64,000 bases of DNA from Orientallactaga sibirica (GCA_036365145.1 JAEOAD010002279.1:4087001-4151000); one strand, 5' to 3'; counted from the first letter of the stretch, positions 51,118 through 62,745 are shown. The notes: generated by a model not told the origin, from the sequence alone. Numbers and translations: made by a program.

Positions 51118-51778
51118 CTGACTGCCCTTCCCTGCCCTTCCCTTCCCTTCCCTTCCCTTCCCTTCCCTTCCCTTCCCTTCCCTTCCCTTCCCTTCCCTTC
51201 CTTCCCTTCCTTCCCTTCCCTTCCCTTCCCTTCCCTTCCCTCATCTTCCCTTCCCTTCCCTCATCTTCCCTTCCCTTCCCTCATCTTCCCTTCCCTTCCC
51301 TCATCTTCCCTTCCCTTCCCTCATCTCCCCTTCCCTTCCCTCATCTCCCCTTCCCTTACCTCATCTCCCCTTCCCTTACCTCATCTCCCCTTCCCTTACC
51401 TCATCTCCCCTTCCCTTCCCTCATCTCCCCTTCCCTTCCCTCATCTCCCCTTCCATCTCCCCTTCCCTTCCCTCATCTCCCCTTCCCTTCCCTCATCTCC
51501 CCTTCCATCTCCCCTCCCTTCCCTCATCTCCCCTTCCCTTCCCTCATCCCCTTCCCTTACCCATCTCCCCTTCCCTTCCCATCTCCCCTTCCCATACCTC
51601 ATCTCCCCTTCCCTTCCTCATCTCCCCCTTCTATCTCCCCTTCCCTTCCCTCATCTCCCCTTCCCTTCCCTCATCTCCCCTTCCCTTCCCTCATCTCCCC
51701 TTCCATCTCCCCTTCCCTCACCTCACCTTCCCTTCCCTCATCTCCCCTTCCCTTCCTTCATCTCCCCTCCCCCCTCCT
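51118..51778 (+). repeat. Pyrimidine minisatellite, 20-bp unit
   Basis: Starts as (CCCTT)n to about 51238, then turns into a 20-bp unit of type cctcatctccccttcccttc repeated about two dozen times, with shortened units after 51450. Variants cluster: four units with TCATCTTCCC come first (51241-51320), and three with CCCTTACC lie together (51351-51420). The purine and pyrimidine strands are fully segregated. Frames of 344 and 300 codons cross it because stop codons cannot form. Confidence 0.97.
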
Positions 51779-51780
51779 TT

Positions 51781-52596
51781 TTCTCTTCTTCTCTCTCTCC
51801 TCTCTTTTTTCCCCTGGCAATGCCAGCCAGCATTTCTCATCTCAGAAATTGGCTTTTCTTCCCTATAGCTCAATCCTTTCCAGTGGCATTTGTGTTAGAC
51901 TTACTCCTAGACTGGCAGCCGCCCCCCCCCACGCGGCCACCGCCACAGGACAGGGTGTGAAGCAGGTGGTCACTGCCCCAAAGCAGCAAGCTGCGACCCC
52001 CGTGGCTGTGAATTGCAGAGTGGGGAGGGGCGCTGCCCAACCGCCCATCGCCCAGCGATGAATGGCAGCCAGGCCAGGTAGGTGAGTTTGCAGCCACCAC
52101 CACCACCACCACTGTCTCCCGCACTGCTCCTGTGGGTCGCCTCCTTCCTCAGGCCACCTGTCTCCTTCAAAGACTGAAGGGGTCAGCGGAACAGTCAGAA
52201 TACCGGAAATGCCTCGCCTTAGCTGCCCCTTCTTTTACAACCTAATAAATGTGTGCTGGACCTGCTGCGGGCCATTCTCCTGGAGGTGGCCATTGTCTTG
52301 GTGAAAGCTGGCGCCAGCCTGGAGGGTTGATCATTAACAGATTAGGGAACTGGTTAGCACAGGTAGTTTTCCTTGGGGATGGGGGCGGGGGTGTCACCGA
52401 GCCTGGGCGAGGAGGTGAGTCAGGAAGCCCGTTTATCCCCTAAGTTGTGGCTACAGCGTATGGTGTACGGGTTTTCCCAGGAGCAGGATTCAGCCGGGTT
52501 CGCTCTGACCCTGGCCTCCCCTCCAACAAAAGGAAAATGTTCCAGGTACCTACACAATGTCTGCAAGGAGGTGGGAGACCTGGCTGGGGCAACAGA
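51781..52596. other. Unique sequence, no gene seen
   Basis: The tail of the 344-codon frame (about 51800-52061) reads Ala/Gln/Val-rich sequence with no domain, then stops. A (CCA)n lies near 52097. I see no reason to call an exon. Confidence 0.4.
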
Positions 52597-52792
52597 GGAC
52601 TGGAGAGATGGCTTAGCGGTTATGGTGCTTGCCTGGGAAGCCCAAGGACCCAGGTTCAATTCCCCAGGATCCATATAAGCCAGATGCACAAGGTGGCGCA
52701 TGCATCTGGAGTTCATTTGCAGTGGCTGGAGGTCCTGGTGCTCTCATTCTCTCTTTGTCTCTCATAAATATTATTTATTTAAAGAAAAAGAG
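52597..52792 (+). mobile_element. B2-type SINE
   Basis: Complete; A-box tggcttagcgg, B-box ggttcaattcc, and a short tail of ATTT type. Confidence 0.94.
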
Positions 52793-52864
52793 ACAGGACA
52801 TGGAGCCTACCTCAGAGAGTTAGGCCCATCACTTATAAGCGAGTGAGAAGGGAACCAGCTCCTT

Positions 52865-52962
52865 TTTGAGCCTCAGTTTCCCTGCCTGCAGGTTGTGGGT
52901 GAAGAAGCAGGCCCTGTTTCCCAGGGTTCTCACAAGGAGTAAAATGAATGTGCCTTGTCAGA
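52865..52962 (+). mobile_element. MIR fragment
   Basis: gagcctcagtttccctgcctgc, then ggttctcacaaggagtaaaatgaatgtg is the MIR core and 3' part. Confidence 0.7.
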
Positions 52963-54112
52963 GCCCTGTCCACTTGGTTCCTGGTCCTCCCCCGACTGCG
53001 GCAGTTGGGGTGCTGTCTCGCTTGTAGGAATGCCCACTCACTGTGTGGCCAAGGGGAAGAATGACTAATGGGGGGGGGTGGCTGGTACATCTTCCCTCTG
53101 TCAGTATACTTAGTTGAAGGGTAGTCTGTCTACAGTGGCCACCAGCTTGGCACAAGGAGCACACGGGTGTAGAGTCTGCAGTAGGGAACAGCGGCTGGCT
53201 TGAGATGAGATGCCGAGGGTCCCCAAAGAAGCCACCGCCTTCAGCTGAAGGAAGGCTGGGTGACTCCGCCCCTGGCAGCACCCTCCCCCCCCCCCGCTCC
53301 CCTCGAAGCCTGTGCTTCGAACGGCTTGGAAAGCATTCTCCTCCCCAGCCCTCCCCCCAAACTCTGGAGTGTGAAGATGAACTGGTACCACTATATAGCT
53401 TGGTGTTTTGGTATTTGTGAGAAAAGCAGAATTGGCTCAAGCTGTGTTCTCAGTTAAGGGGATTTAAGAAAAAGAAGAAGAAGAAGAAGAAAAAAAATTA
53501 ATCTTACCCTGGTGATCAATCTGACACCTTCCCTTTGAGCCCCAGATGGCTGGTTGGGGTAAAAAGTTGGCTATTGCTGCTGTTAGGGAATGGAATGGAA
53601 TGGTGTATCTCTCGCTGTCTGTGTTGGAGACTATGGCTGTCAGTACATGCATGCTATATATATATGTATATATGTATGTATATTCTCCTGCCTGCCTGGT
53701 TAGGCTTTTTTTTTTTTTTTTCTTGGAGGGCATTTAAATATTCCCAGAAGGATCCTGTTGGTTAAATGTCATTCCTTGAGGTATCCTGTTAACACTTCCT
53801 TGGCTTGGGCCGCCCCTCACCTCTCCTTGCTCACTGCCTAGTCCTGAAATAGGTGGGCGGCTCGGAAGGGCAGATGGAGACACAGCCTTCGTTCTTCTCT
53901 TCCTACCTGAAGTGTGAGCCTGTCTCTCATAGAGAGAGAGGTTTAGGGAAGGCTTGGGGAGTGGAGGGAATACATTCCTCCTGGTGGTACCCGACTGTAA
54001 GTGCTAGGCTTGACAAAAGCCGCCCAGGTTACGCCTGTGTTTGTGGTCTGGTGCATTTTCTTTTGAGAAACACGCTTCCAGCTCTTCATAATCAGGCCTC
54101 AGCGGCTGCATA
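52963..54112. other. Unique block with short simple repeats
   Basis: C-run at 53284, (AAG)n at 53469-53492, three GGAAT units at 53588, and AT/GT-rich tatatatatgtatatatg at about 53655. The 160-codon minus frame 52958-53440 has no domain. Confidence 0.4.
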
Positions 54113-54320
54113 GGGTTTTATTGAACCATTTCCTTATTGGCTATTCCTTCCTGTCCTTACCTCCCATCCCATCATTATATACAACATCTTTGATGATTTC
54201 CTTGGAATGAATCCCCAGAAGTGGAATTAACTGGGCCAGAAAGTATGGGATCCTTTCAACACCCTTGAATTACTTTGCCAAATATTTTCAAAAAGGCTGT
54301 TTTGATTAATGCTAGCCATA
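54113..54320 (+). mobile_element. Old L1 (L1M-type) 3' UTR
   Basis: aaccatttccttattggcta, then cccagaagtggaattaactggg, ttactttgccaaatattttc and aaaaaggctg follow the order of the 3' UTR of old mammalian L1 elements. Confidence 0.85.
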
Positions 54321-54367
54321 CTTAAATGTGTATTCTAAGTATACTTTTCCTTGCACTGGGAATTATT

Positions 54368-54587
54368 AAACATTTTAAAAATATTTTATTCATTTATTTC
54401 GAGAGAAAGAGAGAGGGAAGGGGGCAGGGAGGGAGAATGGGCACGCCAGGGCCTCTGGCCACTGCAAACGAACTCCAGATGCGTGCGCCACCACGTGCGC
54501 CTGGCTTACGTGGGTACTGGGCAATCGAACCTGGGTCCATAGGTTTTGCAGGCAAGCTGCTTAACTGCTAAGCCATCTCTCAGCCCA
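54368..54587 (-). mobile_element. B2-type SINE
   Basis: Complete; just downstream of the L1 relic. Confidence 0.94.
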
Positions 54588-55130
54588 TAGCTAACACATT
54601 TTTTGAGGAAGAATTTCTTTTGGATCCAGATGACAAAAGTTAAGAGTCCTGGCTTCTTTTTTTTGTGCTAACCACCAAGCTCAGCTACTCTGGGCTTCTT
54701 TAGTGGCAAGTGAGGGTTGCTGAGTTGCCTCCCAGGACTCTGGCCTGCATGAGAGACAGGCAGAGAGGCAGACAGCCTGTAGGAACGCAGGTAGTGCCTG
54801 ATATGTCCGCATGTGCTTTCGAAGGTGTTGAAAAGAAGCTTTGTGGCCTGGAGAGCCTAAGTCTTGAGGAATGGGTGTCCCAGGCCTTGACCATTTACAT
54901 GGAAGCTCTAATACTAATCCTGATACATCATTCTGTCCAGCAGTGTTTATGGGGCTTCCTTGGGCCCCAAGCTCAGCGGGGACTGGGGGTGGGGATGGAT
55001 CAGAGCCAGGAGTCTCTCTAGGCAGATGGAATCACACACAGCAAATTTCTATATGATGTGACAGATGGCTAGATAGAGTGCCATGGAAGATCAGGGCCAG
55101 AGTGACAAGTTGTTCTGTTCTTTTGTTCTG
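54588..55130. other. Unique sequence, no gene seen
   Basis: A 103-codon plus frame (54710-55021) has no recognisable domain. Confidence 0.4.
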
Positions 55131-55326
55131 GGGATTTTTTTTAAATTTAATTTTATTTATTTGACGGGGGGGGGGGTGCGCCAGGGCTTCCAGCCACTGC
55201 AAATGAACTCCAGATGCATGCGCCACCTTGTGTGTCTGGCTTACATGGGTCCTGAGGAATTGAACCTGGATCCTTAGGCTTCGCAGGCAAGAGCCTTAAC
55301 CACTAAACCAACTATCTCTCGAGCCC
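55131..55326 (-). mobile_element. B2-type SINE
   Basis: The GA-rich part is replaced by a G-run. The head ends ctatctctcgagccc. Confidence 0.93.
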
Positions 55327-55580
55327 AATCTTTTAAAATTTTTATGATAGTTTGTGTGTGCCAGGTGTGGCGGGGGTAGGTTGGGAGGGGGCAGCTTCCT
55401 AGCCACAGTTGTTAATGACATGTGATCTGATCTAGAAAGAGGCCCGTTCCGAGTGGACCTGGGACATGTGGTAAAGTGTGGGAGAGTTACGAGATCTGGG
55501 TGAACCTGGGAGAACGTGGGAGACTTTCATTTCTCCTGCTTCTCCTTGTCATTGCTACTTAAGTCCTCAAAACTGCTTTT

Positions 55581-55582
<2 letters not shown>

Positions 55583-55612
<30 letters not shown>
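55583..55612 (+). repeat. (CA)n microsatellite
   Basis: About 14 CA units at the left edge of the nested SINE cluster. Confidence 0.96.
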
Positions 55613-55614
<2 letters not shown>

Positions 55615-55935
55615 TTTTTTTTTTTTTTTTTCAAGGTAGGGTCTCATTCTAGCCTAGGGTGACCTGGAATTAGTTAGATTTAGGCTGGCGCTGGGCATAG
55701 TGGCTCTGCCTTTAATCCCAGCACCCGGGAGGCAGAGGTAGGAGGATTGCTGTGAGTTTGAAGGCCACCAGGAGACTACATAGTGAATTCCAGGTCAGCC
55801 TGGGCTAGAGTGAGACCCTACCTCGGGGGGAAAAAAAAATCAAACAGATACAGGCTGGCTTCAAATTCACAGACATCCATCTACCTCAACCTCCCAAGTG
55901 CTAGGATTAATGGGGCGAGCCCCCACACCTGGCTA
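55613..55935 (-). mobile_element. B1 SINE split by an opposite B1
   Basis: The first part is 55613-55672 (to cctggaattag). It resumes at about 55850 (acaggctggcttcaaattcac) and ends ccccacacctggc. Confidence 0.88.
55684..55845 (+). mobile_element. B1 SINE nested in a B1
   Basis: Complete, opposite in strand to its host. Flanking agatttaggctgg and agatacaggctgg may be a decayed TSD. Confidence 0.92.
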
Positions 55936-56153
55936 TAAATATTTTTATTTATTTGCAAGCTGAGAGAGAGAGGGAAAGAGAAAACGAGAATGAATAAATA
56001 TGAATGGATGTGCCAGGGCCTCCAGCCCCTGCAAACGAACTCCAGATGCACACACCCCTGTGCATCTGGCTTCACATGGGTACTGGGGGATCAAACCCTG
56101 GTCCTTAGAGTTTGCAGGCAAGCATCTTAACCACTGAACCATCTCTCCAACCC
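55936..56153 (-). mobile_element. B2-type SINE
   Basis: Complete; ends ccatctctccaaccc. Confidence 0.93.
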
Positions 56154-56157
56154 ACTC

Positions 56158-56373
56158 CCCTTTTTGCAAGCAGAGAGAGAGAGAGAGATAAAGAGAAGAA
56201 GGGAGGGAGGGAGGCTGGAAGGGAGAGGAGAGGAATGGAATGGGTGAACCAGGGCCTTTTGTCACTGCAAACGTATCCCAGATGCATGCATGCGCCACTT
56301 TGTGCATCTGACTAAATTTATGTGGCTTTGCAAACCAAGTGCCTTTTAACTCTGAGCCATCTATCTCCCCAGC
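56158..56373 (-). mobile_element. B2-type SINE, diverged
   Basis: Same layout, with loss around gtgggtcctgggg. The cluster closes with cctcaaaactgctttta (56374-56390), the same 17 bases as 55565-55581. Confidence 0.92.
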
Positions 56374-56390
56374 CCTCAAAACTGCTTTTA

Positions 56391-58990
56391 TTGGGTGTGT
56401 GTGTCCCTCTCACACTCTTGGTTAGTTTGGCTTGTCACCAGTACCATAACCCCACCCCTGCTAGGCAACCAGCAATGCTGTCTCCTAGAGAGTAGGTCTA
56501 GGGTTACATGTTAGGGCTGGATGGGGAAAACCTGGGTGCTGGCTCCTTCTCTATTTCTTCCTGTCTGGCTGGGCCCCTAGCATTCATTTCAGCCACTTAG
56601 GTACCCTACCACCGGGTGCTCTGAGGTTTGGGAACCCTTGGCTCTTGTGGACCCCAGTAACAGTCACTAAAGACGAGTGTGTGTAAGGGGGTGGTTGGCA
56701 CAGCAGGAGGGGCACTCAAGAGACACTTTCCTATAAGAGCTTGGGCACTGACCCTAGCGTCCGGTAGCACGGGCTACTACCGCTGGCTTTGGTGTGTGCT
56801 CTCTGCCCCCCAGGTTCTGGCCCTGGGAGAGGGAGGGTCATGGAATCCTGCCCGAGGCAGAAGAGCACTCTGGAACCCTAGACTGTCAAGAGCCTCCTAG
56901 GGTTTTTCCTCCCAGCTGCCTCCCATTGTCCAGCAGTGAGTCTGAGGCTACATCCCCCCTCTCCAAGGTCTTCCCGTTCTGTCCGTCCCCCCCCCCACCT
57001 TTGAAGAATAAACATATCAGCAGGATTGATTACCCTACTGGTCCCTGGGCAGCTGGCTGTGGCCCGCATCTGGAGCTTTATTCTGTCTCGTGTATACCCA
57101 TTGTCTTGGACGGCTCACATCTACAAATCAAGTGCTGGCTCCATTGCCCTAACCCTACCGCGACCCCACATGCTTGTTTGTCGGTCCAATGAACACTTCC
57201 TGCTTATTGAAGGGGAGAGAGAGAGGGGAAAAAAAAAAAAGCCCAAGTACACGTGGGCAGCTCTAGAGCCACCTCCCCTCCTAGGCAGGCAGGATGTTCC
57301 TTCCTATCCCAGCCCCTCCCTGGCCTCCTGCCTGGGCCTGCCTTTCTGAAGTGCATTCAAAGTGGAGGTCACATTTCCAGGAAGAAGCTAGACCCATCAC
57401 CCACCCCTGGAGAGGGAGCTCGCTAGGGACAAACCAGGAGATGTCTGCAAGGAACTGTGCAATGCGGACGGGCTCTGCTTCCCCGGTGGGACCTGGAGTT
57501 CAGAGATGCACAGCTCGAAAGGAGGTCTGTCTTGCTGCGCCCCCGGATGAGAGTGTGGGCCCAGGGCCAGGGGCCGTGAAGGAGTGACCGGACACATGTG
57601 TCTTAGCCTCCATGAGCCCCTAGTCTTTTGCAGTGACCCCCACCCCCACCCCGTGAGAGGAAGCCCTCTTTGACCTCTGATCTGAGCAAACTCCCTTTCT
57701 TTGAACTGCTGCACAGCTCAGAGCCGGTGACCTTCCTGGATGGGTTGCTGCAAAGATGTAAAGAGAGAAGCTTCCAAGGGCTTCCAGAAGCCTTGAGGGG
57801 GTGCACTAGGCTAGGGGACTGGTGGCCCCTGTAGATGTCAACACAGCTTACTTTGGGAAAGGTTTCGGGGACTGCATCTGTATGCGCTTTCTTAGGTTTG
57901 GTACCGACAGTAATTGGGTTTATCATCTGAGTGGGCAGAGCACCCTATAGGGCGGGCTAGAAGGGGGTACTCGGTGCAGTGGGTTCCAGCCAGGGGGTGC
58001 CTTCAGCTTGTGGCACTTCCTTCTTGGTAGGACCCCCTGCCATAGGCGAGGTTGGCTCGATCCGAGCTGCTTGTGCTTATAATCTTTTTAGTTGGTTTCC
58101 AAACCTCACAGCAGGTCCTGTGGTTTGGGCAGGCTCAGTGGAGCTTCCCCAGGGCCTGGGGGGCCTTTGGGGGCTGACTCTGGCTTTGTAGGCTTTTTAC
58201 CCTCTTGCCTGCTCTGGCTTTTGTCGGGAAGCCTAGATCCCTTCTCCCGGACGTTCTGAGCTGCCGGCCGCCCTAAGTCAGCCCGGCCTGGTATTCTCTC
58301 GAGGCCCGTGTGCCTAAAGGTTGGCCAAGTGTCAGTCAGACCCTTTGCTCTGCTGCCCCCTTCTGGGGTGGCCAGTGCTCCCTCCCCAAGCCAAATCCCC
58401 ACCTGGCCTTTGCCTCAGGAAGAAGTCTGTCAGTGAACTTACACCCAAGCAAGCGTGGCTTGCAAGGATCAAGCCAAGGAGTTCTTATTGCCTGAGCCCC
58501 CAGAAAGATGCAGGTGCCATTAACCCCCCCCGAACCTTCTACCACCACCAAGATCCAAAGGCAGGCTCCTTTCCAACCTGTGTTCTAGGTGAGGTTTAGC
58601 ACTCTGTGTCTTTGAGAAGGGTGGGACTGCCCTCCCCCATCACAGCATTAGCATCTCAGTTGTTTGGCTGACCAGCAAGTGAAAATACTGGACTCTGAAA
58701 TTGCAGGGTGAAGGGTGTGGTGATGGTGGTGGTGGGGGGGGCTTTCTACTCCAGACATGGAAGGGCATAGCCTTTAGTGAGTCTGACCAGGAGTTCTGCC
58801 CACCCAGCCTGCTTTTCACCCAGCTTCCCCCACCCCCAATCTGGACCCACCCTTTCTTTGCAGATTGCATCAGGGCCACTAACCCCCATTAAAACTGGGA
58901 GGGCCCCGGGAAGGAGGAGGAAATGGGCTGTGGGGTGTGTTGGGAACGTTTTAGCTAATGCAGGGAGTGCTTTTTAAAAGGCAGGTAAGA
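56391..58990. other. Longest unique block, no gene seen
   Basis: About 2.6 kb without a recognised SINE. A C-run at 56988, A-run at 57229 and (GGT)n near 58722. Frames of 97-132 codons overlap on both strands at 56794-57926 and 58106-58599 with no domain. If the window lies beside a gene, this low-repeat stretch is a good place to look for exons or enhancers. Confidence 0.4.
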
Positions 58991-60137
58991 AAGGCTCTTT
59001 TTTTTTTTTTAAATTATAGATCAATTAAATACTCTCTTAAAATTAACCCCTGCGAAGGTACATCAGCGGACCGTCCCTTGTCTACCTGACTCCCAACCGA
59101 AAAACTCACGCTCTCACTACTTGAAGACATTATTCTGTGAGAGTTGACCCAAGTATTTTTAGAAGAACTCTCCCTCTGTGATAAATGCCAGATAGTGACC
59201 CCCGGGGTCCAAACAGCCTGCTGATAGCAGCAGGCACGAACGTGGACATCTCTTTAGAGCTAGGCAGATGGCGTTCACCTGCTCAGGACTGGCTCCCTGG
59301 TGCCAGGGCCCTTGGATTTGCTGGGATAATAACAGACAGCTGCCGGCTCTGGACCCAGATCTGCCTCCATTCAAAGGCCCTTGGGGGGGGGGTGTGCAGG
59401 GGTGAAGGAGCTGGCTTGGGGCCTCCCCACCCGCCAAGTCTCTTGTCTTTTGTTTTGAGATTTGTGCCCCCCCCCCCCCCCTGCACCAACATCCGAGCAA
59501 CAAGAGCCAGTTAATGGAGGATAGTTCTGTTTTGGAACCGACAAGAAAGCGCCTTGTCGAGTGTGACCTGGCCTCTCCTTTGTCCTGCCTCCTCGCTTTG
59601 TATGCGCCTGCAAACGGGGTTTTGTTCCAAGGGGCAAAGGAGTTGGACATGGATTTGGTGTGTTCCTGGGGTTTTCTTTCTGTCTTTTTTTTTTCCCTCC
59701 TTCCTTTATTTATTTATTTATTTATTTATTTATTTTTTATTTTTTGGCAGCAGCTGAACCTTTTGGTGGTTTCTGAGTCCAGTGCAATTGGGGAGTTAGG
59801 GATTCGAGATCACTCCAGTGTCTTTGAATTACCAAGGGCTGAGTCGCAAAGAAAGCCAACTTTCTGACCGCTCGGAGATCTCTCGTCTCATTTATACACA
59901 AGTGGGAGGGACAAACCATTTCTCACAGCCTCCAATGCAACTAGGAACCTTTACTCAGATCCCCCTGCAAAGCAAGGCTGGCTGTTTGTGGCCCAGTGCC
60001 AGCTGTGCTGGGAAGGGACTGGTGGTGCTATCCTGTTGTCCCTCTCCAGCATTGGCCAAGGACATTCATGATGTCGCCCGTTAGGTGATTTGGAAAAACG
60101 TGTGCTGTTTGGAGAAGGTTCAGTTACGTGGTCGTAA
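58991..60137. other. Unique block with simple repeats
   Basis: T-run at 58998; AT-rich to 59060 (tagatcaattaaatactctc); G-run at 59385; C-run at 59466-59481; (TTTA)n at 59704-59735. Open frames of 109, 117 and 163 codons at 59159-59867 overlap on both strands with no domain. Confidence 0.4.
59704..59738 (+). repeat. (TTTA)n microsatellite
   Basis: About eight units. Confidence 0.95.
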
Positions 60138-60262
60138 GCCCAGTGTGGCCGCACATGCCTCTAGTCCCGGCGCTGAGGAGGCGGAGGTAGGAAAATCACT
60201 CAGAGTTTGAGACCAACCTGGAGTGACAGCCTGCCTTGGGAAAGGGGGAAAAAAAAAACACC
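60138..60262 (+). mobile_element. Older B1 SINE
   Basis: cccagtgtggccgcacatgcc, ctagtcccggcgctgaggagg through to gcctgccttgggaaagg. Confidence 0.85.
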
Positions 60263-60267
60263 AAAAA

Positions 60268-60443
60268 ACGGGGGCTGAGAGATAGCTGAGCGGTTAGGTT
60301 AAAGGCACTTTCTGACAAAGCCTGACACGTGGTGTGACTCCCTAGTACTTGTGTAAGCCAGATACACAAAAGGATGCATGAATCTGGAGGCCCTAGCACT
60401 CTCATTCTTGCCTTCTCAAGTAAATAAATCTTCAAAAAACAAC
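60268..60443 (+). mobile_element. B2-type SINE, diverged
   Basis: gctgagagatagctgagcgg, then cttgtgtaagccagatacac and a short tail. Confidence 0.88.
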
Positions 60444-60446
60444 AAA

Positions 60447-60610
60447 GGACTGGATAAATGGTTTAGCAGTTAAGACATTTGCCTGGAAGGCCTAAGGACC
60501 CAGGTTCAATTCCCCAGAATCCACAGAAGGCAGATGCACGTGGTGGCGCATGTGCCTGGAGTTTGTTTGCAGTGGCTGGAGGCCCTGATGACCCATTTCT
60601 CCCCCCCCCC
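60447..60610 (+). mobile_element. B2-type SINE
   Basis: Starts ggactggataaatggtttagc and ends at a C-run. Tandem with the previous B2. Confidence 0.92.
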
Positions 60611-60649
<39 letters not shown>

Positions 60650-60650
60650 T
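60611..60650 (+). repeat. (TTTA)n microsatellite
   Basis: About ten units between a B2 and a B1. Confidence 0.95.
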
Positions 60651-60795
60651 TAGTTTCCCGAGGTAGGGTCTCACTGTAGCCCACACTGACCTGGAATTCA
60701 CTGTGTAGTCTCAGGGTGGCCTTGAACTCACAGCGATCCTCCTACCTCTGCCTCCCTGGTGCTGGGATTAAAGGCAGAGCCACCACGCCTGGCTT
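60651..60795 (-). mobile_element. B1 SINE
   Basis: Complete, ending gagccaccacgcctggc. Confidence 0.95.
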
Positions 60796-60951
60796 TAAGC
60801 TCCCTCCCCCCAACCCCTTAAAAAAGAAATTAAAAAAATGATGTCTGGTCTCACTCCTCAGGCCAGGACCAGCACGTCAGCCCAGTAGAATAGTGTTCAT
60901 AAAACATAAAAGCAGCTTGATCATCTTCCAGTCGTTGAGTCACTAAAGCCG

Positions 60952-60952
<1 letters not shown>

Positions 60953-61000
<48 letters not shown>
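60953..61000 (+). repeat. (GT)n microsatellite
   Basis: About 22 GT units. Confidence 0.97.
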
Positions 61001-61206
61001 TCCCTGTCCCTTAGGGCTTGTCAGTAAAACATTACAATTAGTTTTAGGGATAGCTCTGTCCAGCCACAATGCCTTTTTGGGGGGCAGAGGGCTATGCAAG
61101 CATGTTAAGTAAGCAGCCCTCTTATGGATTTTTAAGTTTTCAGAACTGTCCTACAAGGAGTCCCTGACTTCCCAATAGTTGCAGCTTCTCCCTCCCGCCC
61201 TCCTTG

Positions 61207-61342
61207 GTAGAGAGAGAATAGGTACATGGGGGCCTTCTGTTGCTGCACACTCCCACACCGCTTAGTGCATCTGGTTTTACATGGATACTGGGGAATCGAA
61301 TGTGGGCTGTCAGGCTGTGTAGCTGGGCCATCTCTCCAGTCT
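61207..61342 (-). mobile_element. B2-type SINE, diverged
   Basis: gagagagaataggtacatggg to ctgggccatctctccagtc; the middle is shortened. Confidence 0.82.
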
Positions 61343-61344
61343 CT

Positions 61345-61555
61345 CTTCCTTTTATTTTTATTTTTTAAATTTTTATTTATTTATTTTATTTATTTGAGCG
61401 AGAGAGAATGGGCGCGCCAGGGCCCCCAGAGACTGCAGACGAACTCCAGATGCGTGCGTCCCCTTGTGCATCTGGCTTATGTGGGTCCTGGAGAGTCCGG
61501 GATCCTTTGGCTTTGCAGGCAGATGCCTTAATCGCTAAGCCATCTCTCCAGCCCT
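61345..61555 (-). mobile_element. B2-type SINE
   Basis: Complete; lacks the aatcgaacctg segment. Confidence 0.94.
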
Positions 61556-61636
61556 CTTCATTTTATTTCAGTTATTAATGAGCACCTCGGGTGAGGCTTT
61601 CACTAGTTGTTTGGGGTGGAGAGGTGCTTCAAATGC

Positions 61637-61755
61637 AATCTCCCAGCACTCGGGAGGCAGAGGTAGGAGGATCACCGAGAGTTCGAGGCCACCCTGAGAA
61701 TTCCAGGTCAGCCTGGGCTAGAGCGAGACCCTACCTCAAACCCCCCAAAAGTATA
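61637..61755 (+). mobile_element. B1 SINE, truncated
   Basis: Starts at ctcccagcactcgggagg; lost actacatagt before gaattccag. Confidence 0.92.
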
Positions 61756-61849
61756 AATAAATAAATACAACCTAATGTATTCTACAAACACTAGGTACAC
61801 AAAGGTAAATAAAGCGAAGACAGGGCACACCCTCAGAAAGCTTGTTTAA

Positions 61850-62029
61850 GATTTTATTTTTATTTATTTATTAGAGACAGAGAGGGAGAGAATGGGCGCA
61901 TCAGGGCCTCTAGCACTGCAAATGAACTCCAGGTGCATGCACCCCTTGTGCATCTGGCTTATGTGGGTCCTGGAGAATCAAAGTGGGATCCTTAGGCTTC
62001 GCAGACAAGTGCTAAACCATCTCTCCAGC
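61850..62029 (-). mobile_element. B2-type SINE with perfect 19-bp TSD
   Basis: Flanked by cctcagaaagcttgtttaa at 61831-61849 and 62030-62048. The body has small losses, but the TSD is intact. Confidence 0.97.
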
Positions 62030-62048
62030 CCTCAGAAAGCTTGTTTAA

Positions 62049-62508
62049 ACAGAGCTGGCCAGAGCAAGAAACACAGTGGAAGATGTGAGGGCTCCCGGCA
62101 GGGCCAAACCAATAGATGGGACACAGAGGAGAGAGACAGGTTGGGTCTCCCTAGACCTAGGAGGAGGAAGATGTGGATGTGGAAGTTGGTAGAGCAGGCG
62201 ATCTTGGGATTGCTTTGGAAGCACAGGATGGTGCTTAGCAGGCAGTACAGCAAATTTGAGGCCAGTCTGGTTCACAGAGTGAGACCCAGGCCATTCAGAG
62301 AGAAGGAGAGGGACAGAGAGACAACAAGAGAACATACTGTGACCTGGAATCTGAAGTGGGAGTGCAAGGAAGCCTGCCCCAGCAGGCAAGCCAGCCCAGG
62401 CTCCATAGGCCAGACTCTGCTGGATTGCTTTTTGAGCCTTTGGTGTCTATCTGCCTGCATACATGTGCGTACGCATATATGTTCAAGTGTCGTTCCTCAG
62501 ATGCACTG
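62049..62508. other. Mostly unique sequence, no gene seen
   Basis: A 210-codon plus frame (61892-62524) starts in the B2 and crosses this block. It has no recognisable domain and I do not call it a gene. Confidence 0.4.
62240..62292 (+). mobile_element. B1 scrap
   Basis: aaatttgaggccagtctggtt, cacagagtgagacccaggcc is the second half of a B1. Confidence 0.6.
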
Positions 62509-62521
62509 TCCACTTACTTTT

Positions 62522-62531
62522 TAAATATATT

Positions 62532-62567
<36 letters not shown>

Positions 62568-62745
62568 TTGAGAGAAGGGGAGGGAGAGAGATTGGGCGTG
62601 CCAGGGCCTCCAGCCACTGCAAATGAACTCCAGACGCATGTGCCACCTTGTGCGTCTGGCTTACGTGGGTCCTGGAGAATCGAACTGGGATCCTTTGGCT
62701 CTGCAAGCAAACGCCTTTACCGCTAAGCCATTATCTCTCCAGCCC
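62522..62745 (-). mobile_element. B2-type SINE with (TTTA)n tail
   Basis: Complete. About nine TTTA units form the tail. First of two B2 copies placed between three tccactta(t/c)ttttt-like targets. Confidence 0.95.

Noticed and set aside
51241..51780. CRISPR-like regularly spaced repeats
   Set aside because: No unique spacers; a pure pyrimidine tandem array in mammalian DNA.
51027..52061. Longest open frame of the window (344 codons, plus strand) and its 300-codon neighbour
   Set aside because: Most of it is the pyrimidine minisatellite, which cannot form stop codons in several frames. The protein is Pro/Ser/Leu/Phe repeat and the remainder has no domain.
53588..53604. GGAAT satellite
   Set aside because: Only three units; not a satellite array.
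61892..62524. 210-codon plus-strand frame
   Set aside because: Starts in a B2 and crosses a B1 scrap. No recognisable domain or splice logic.
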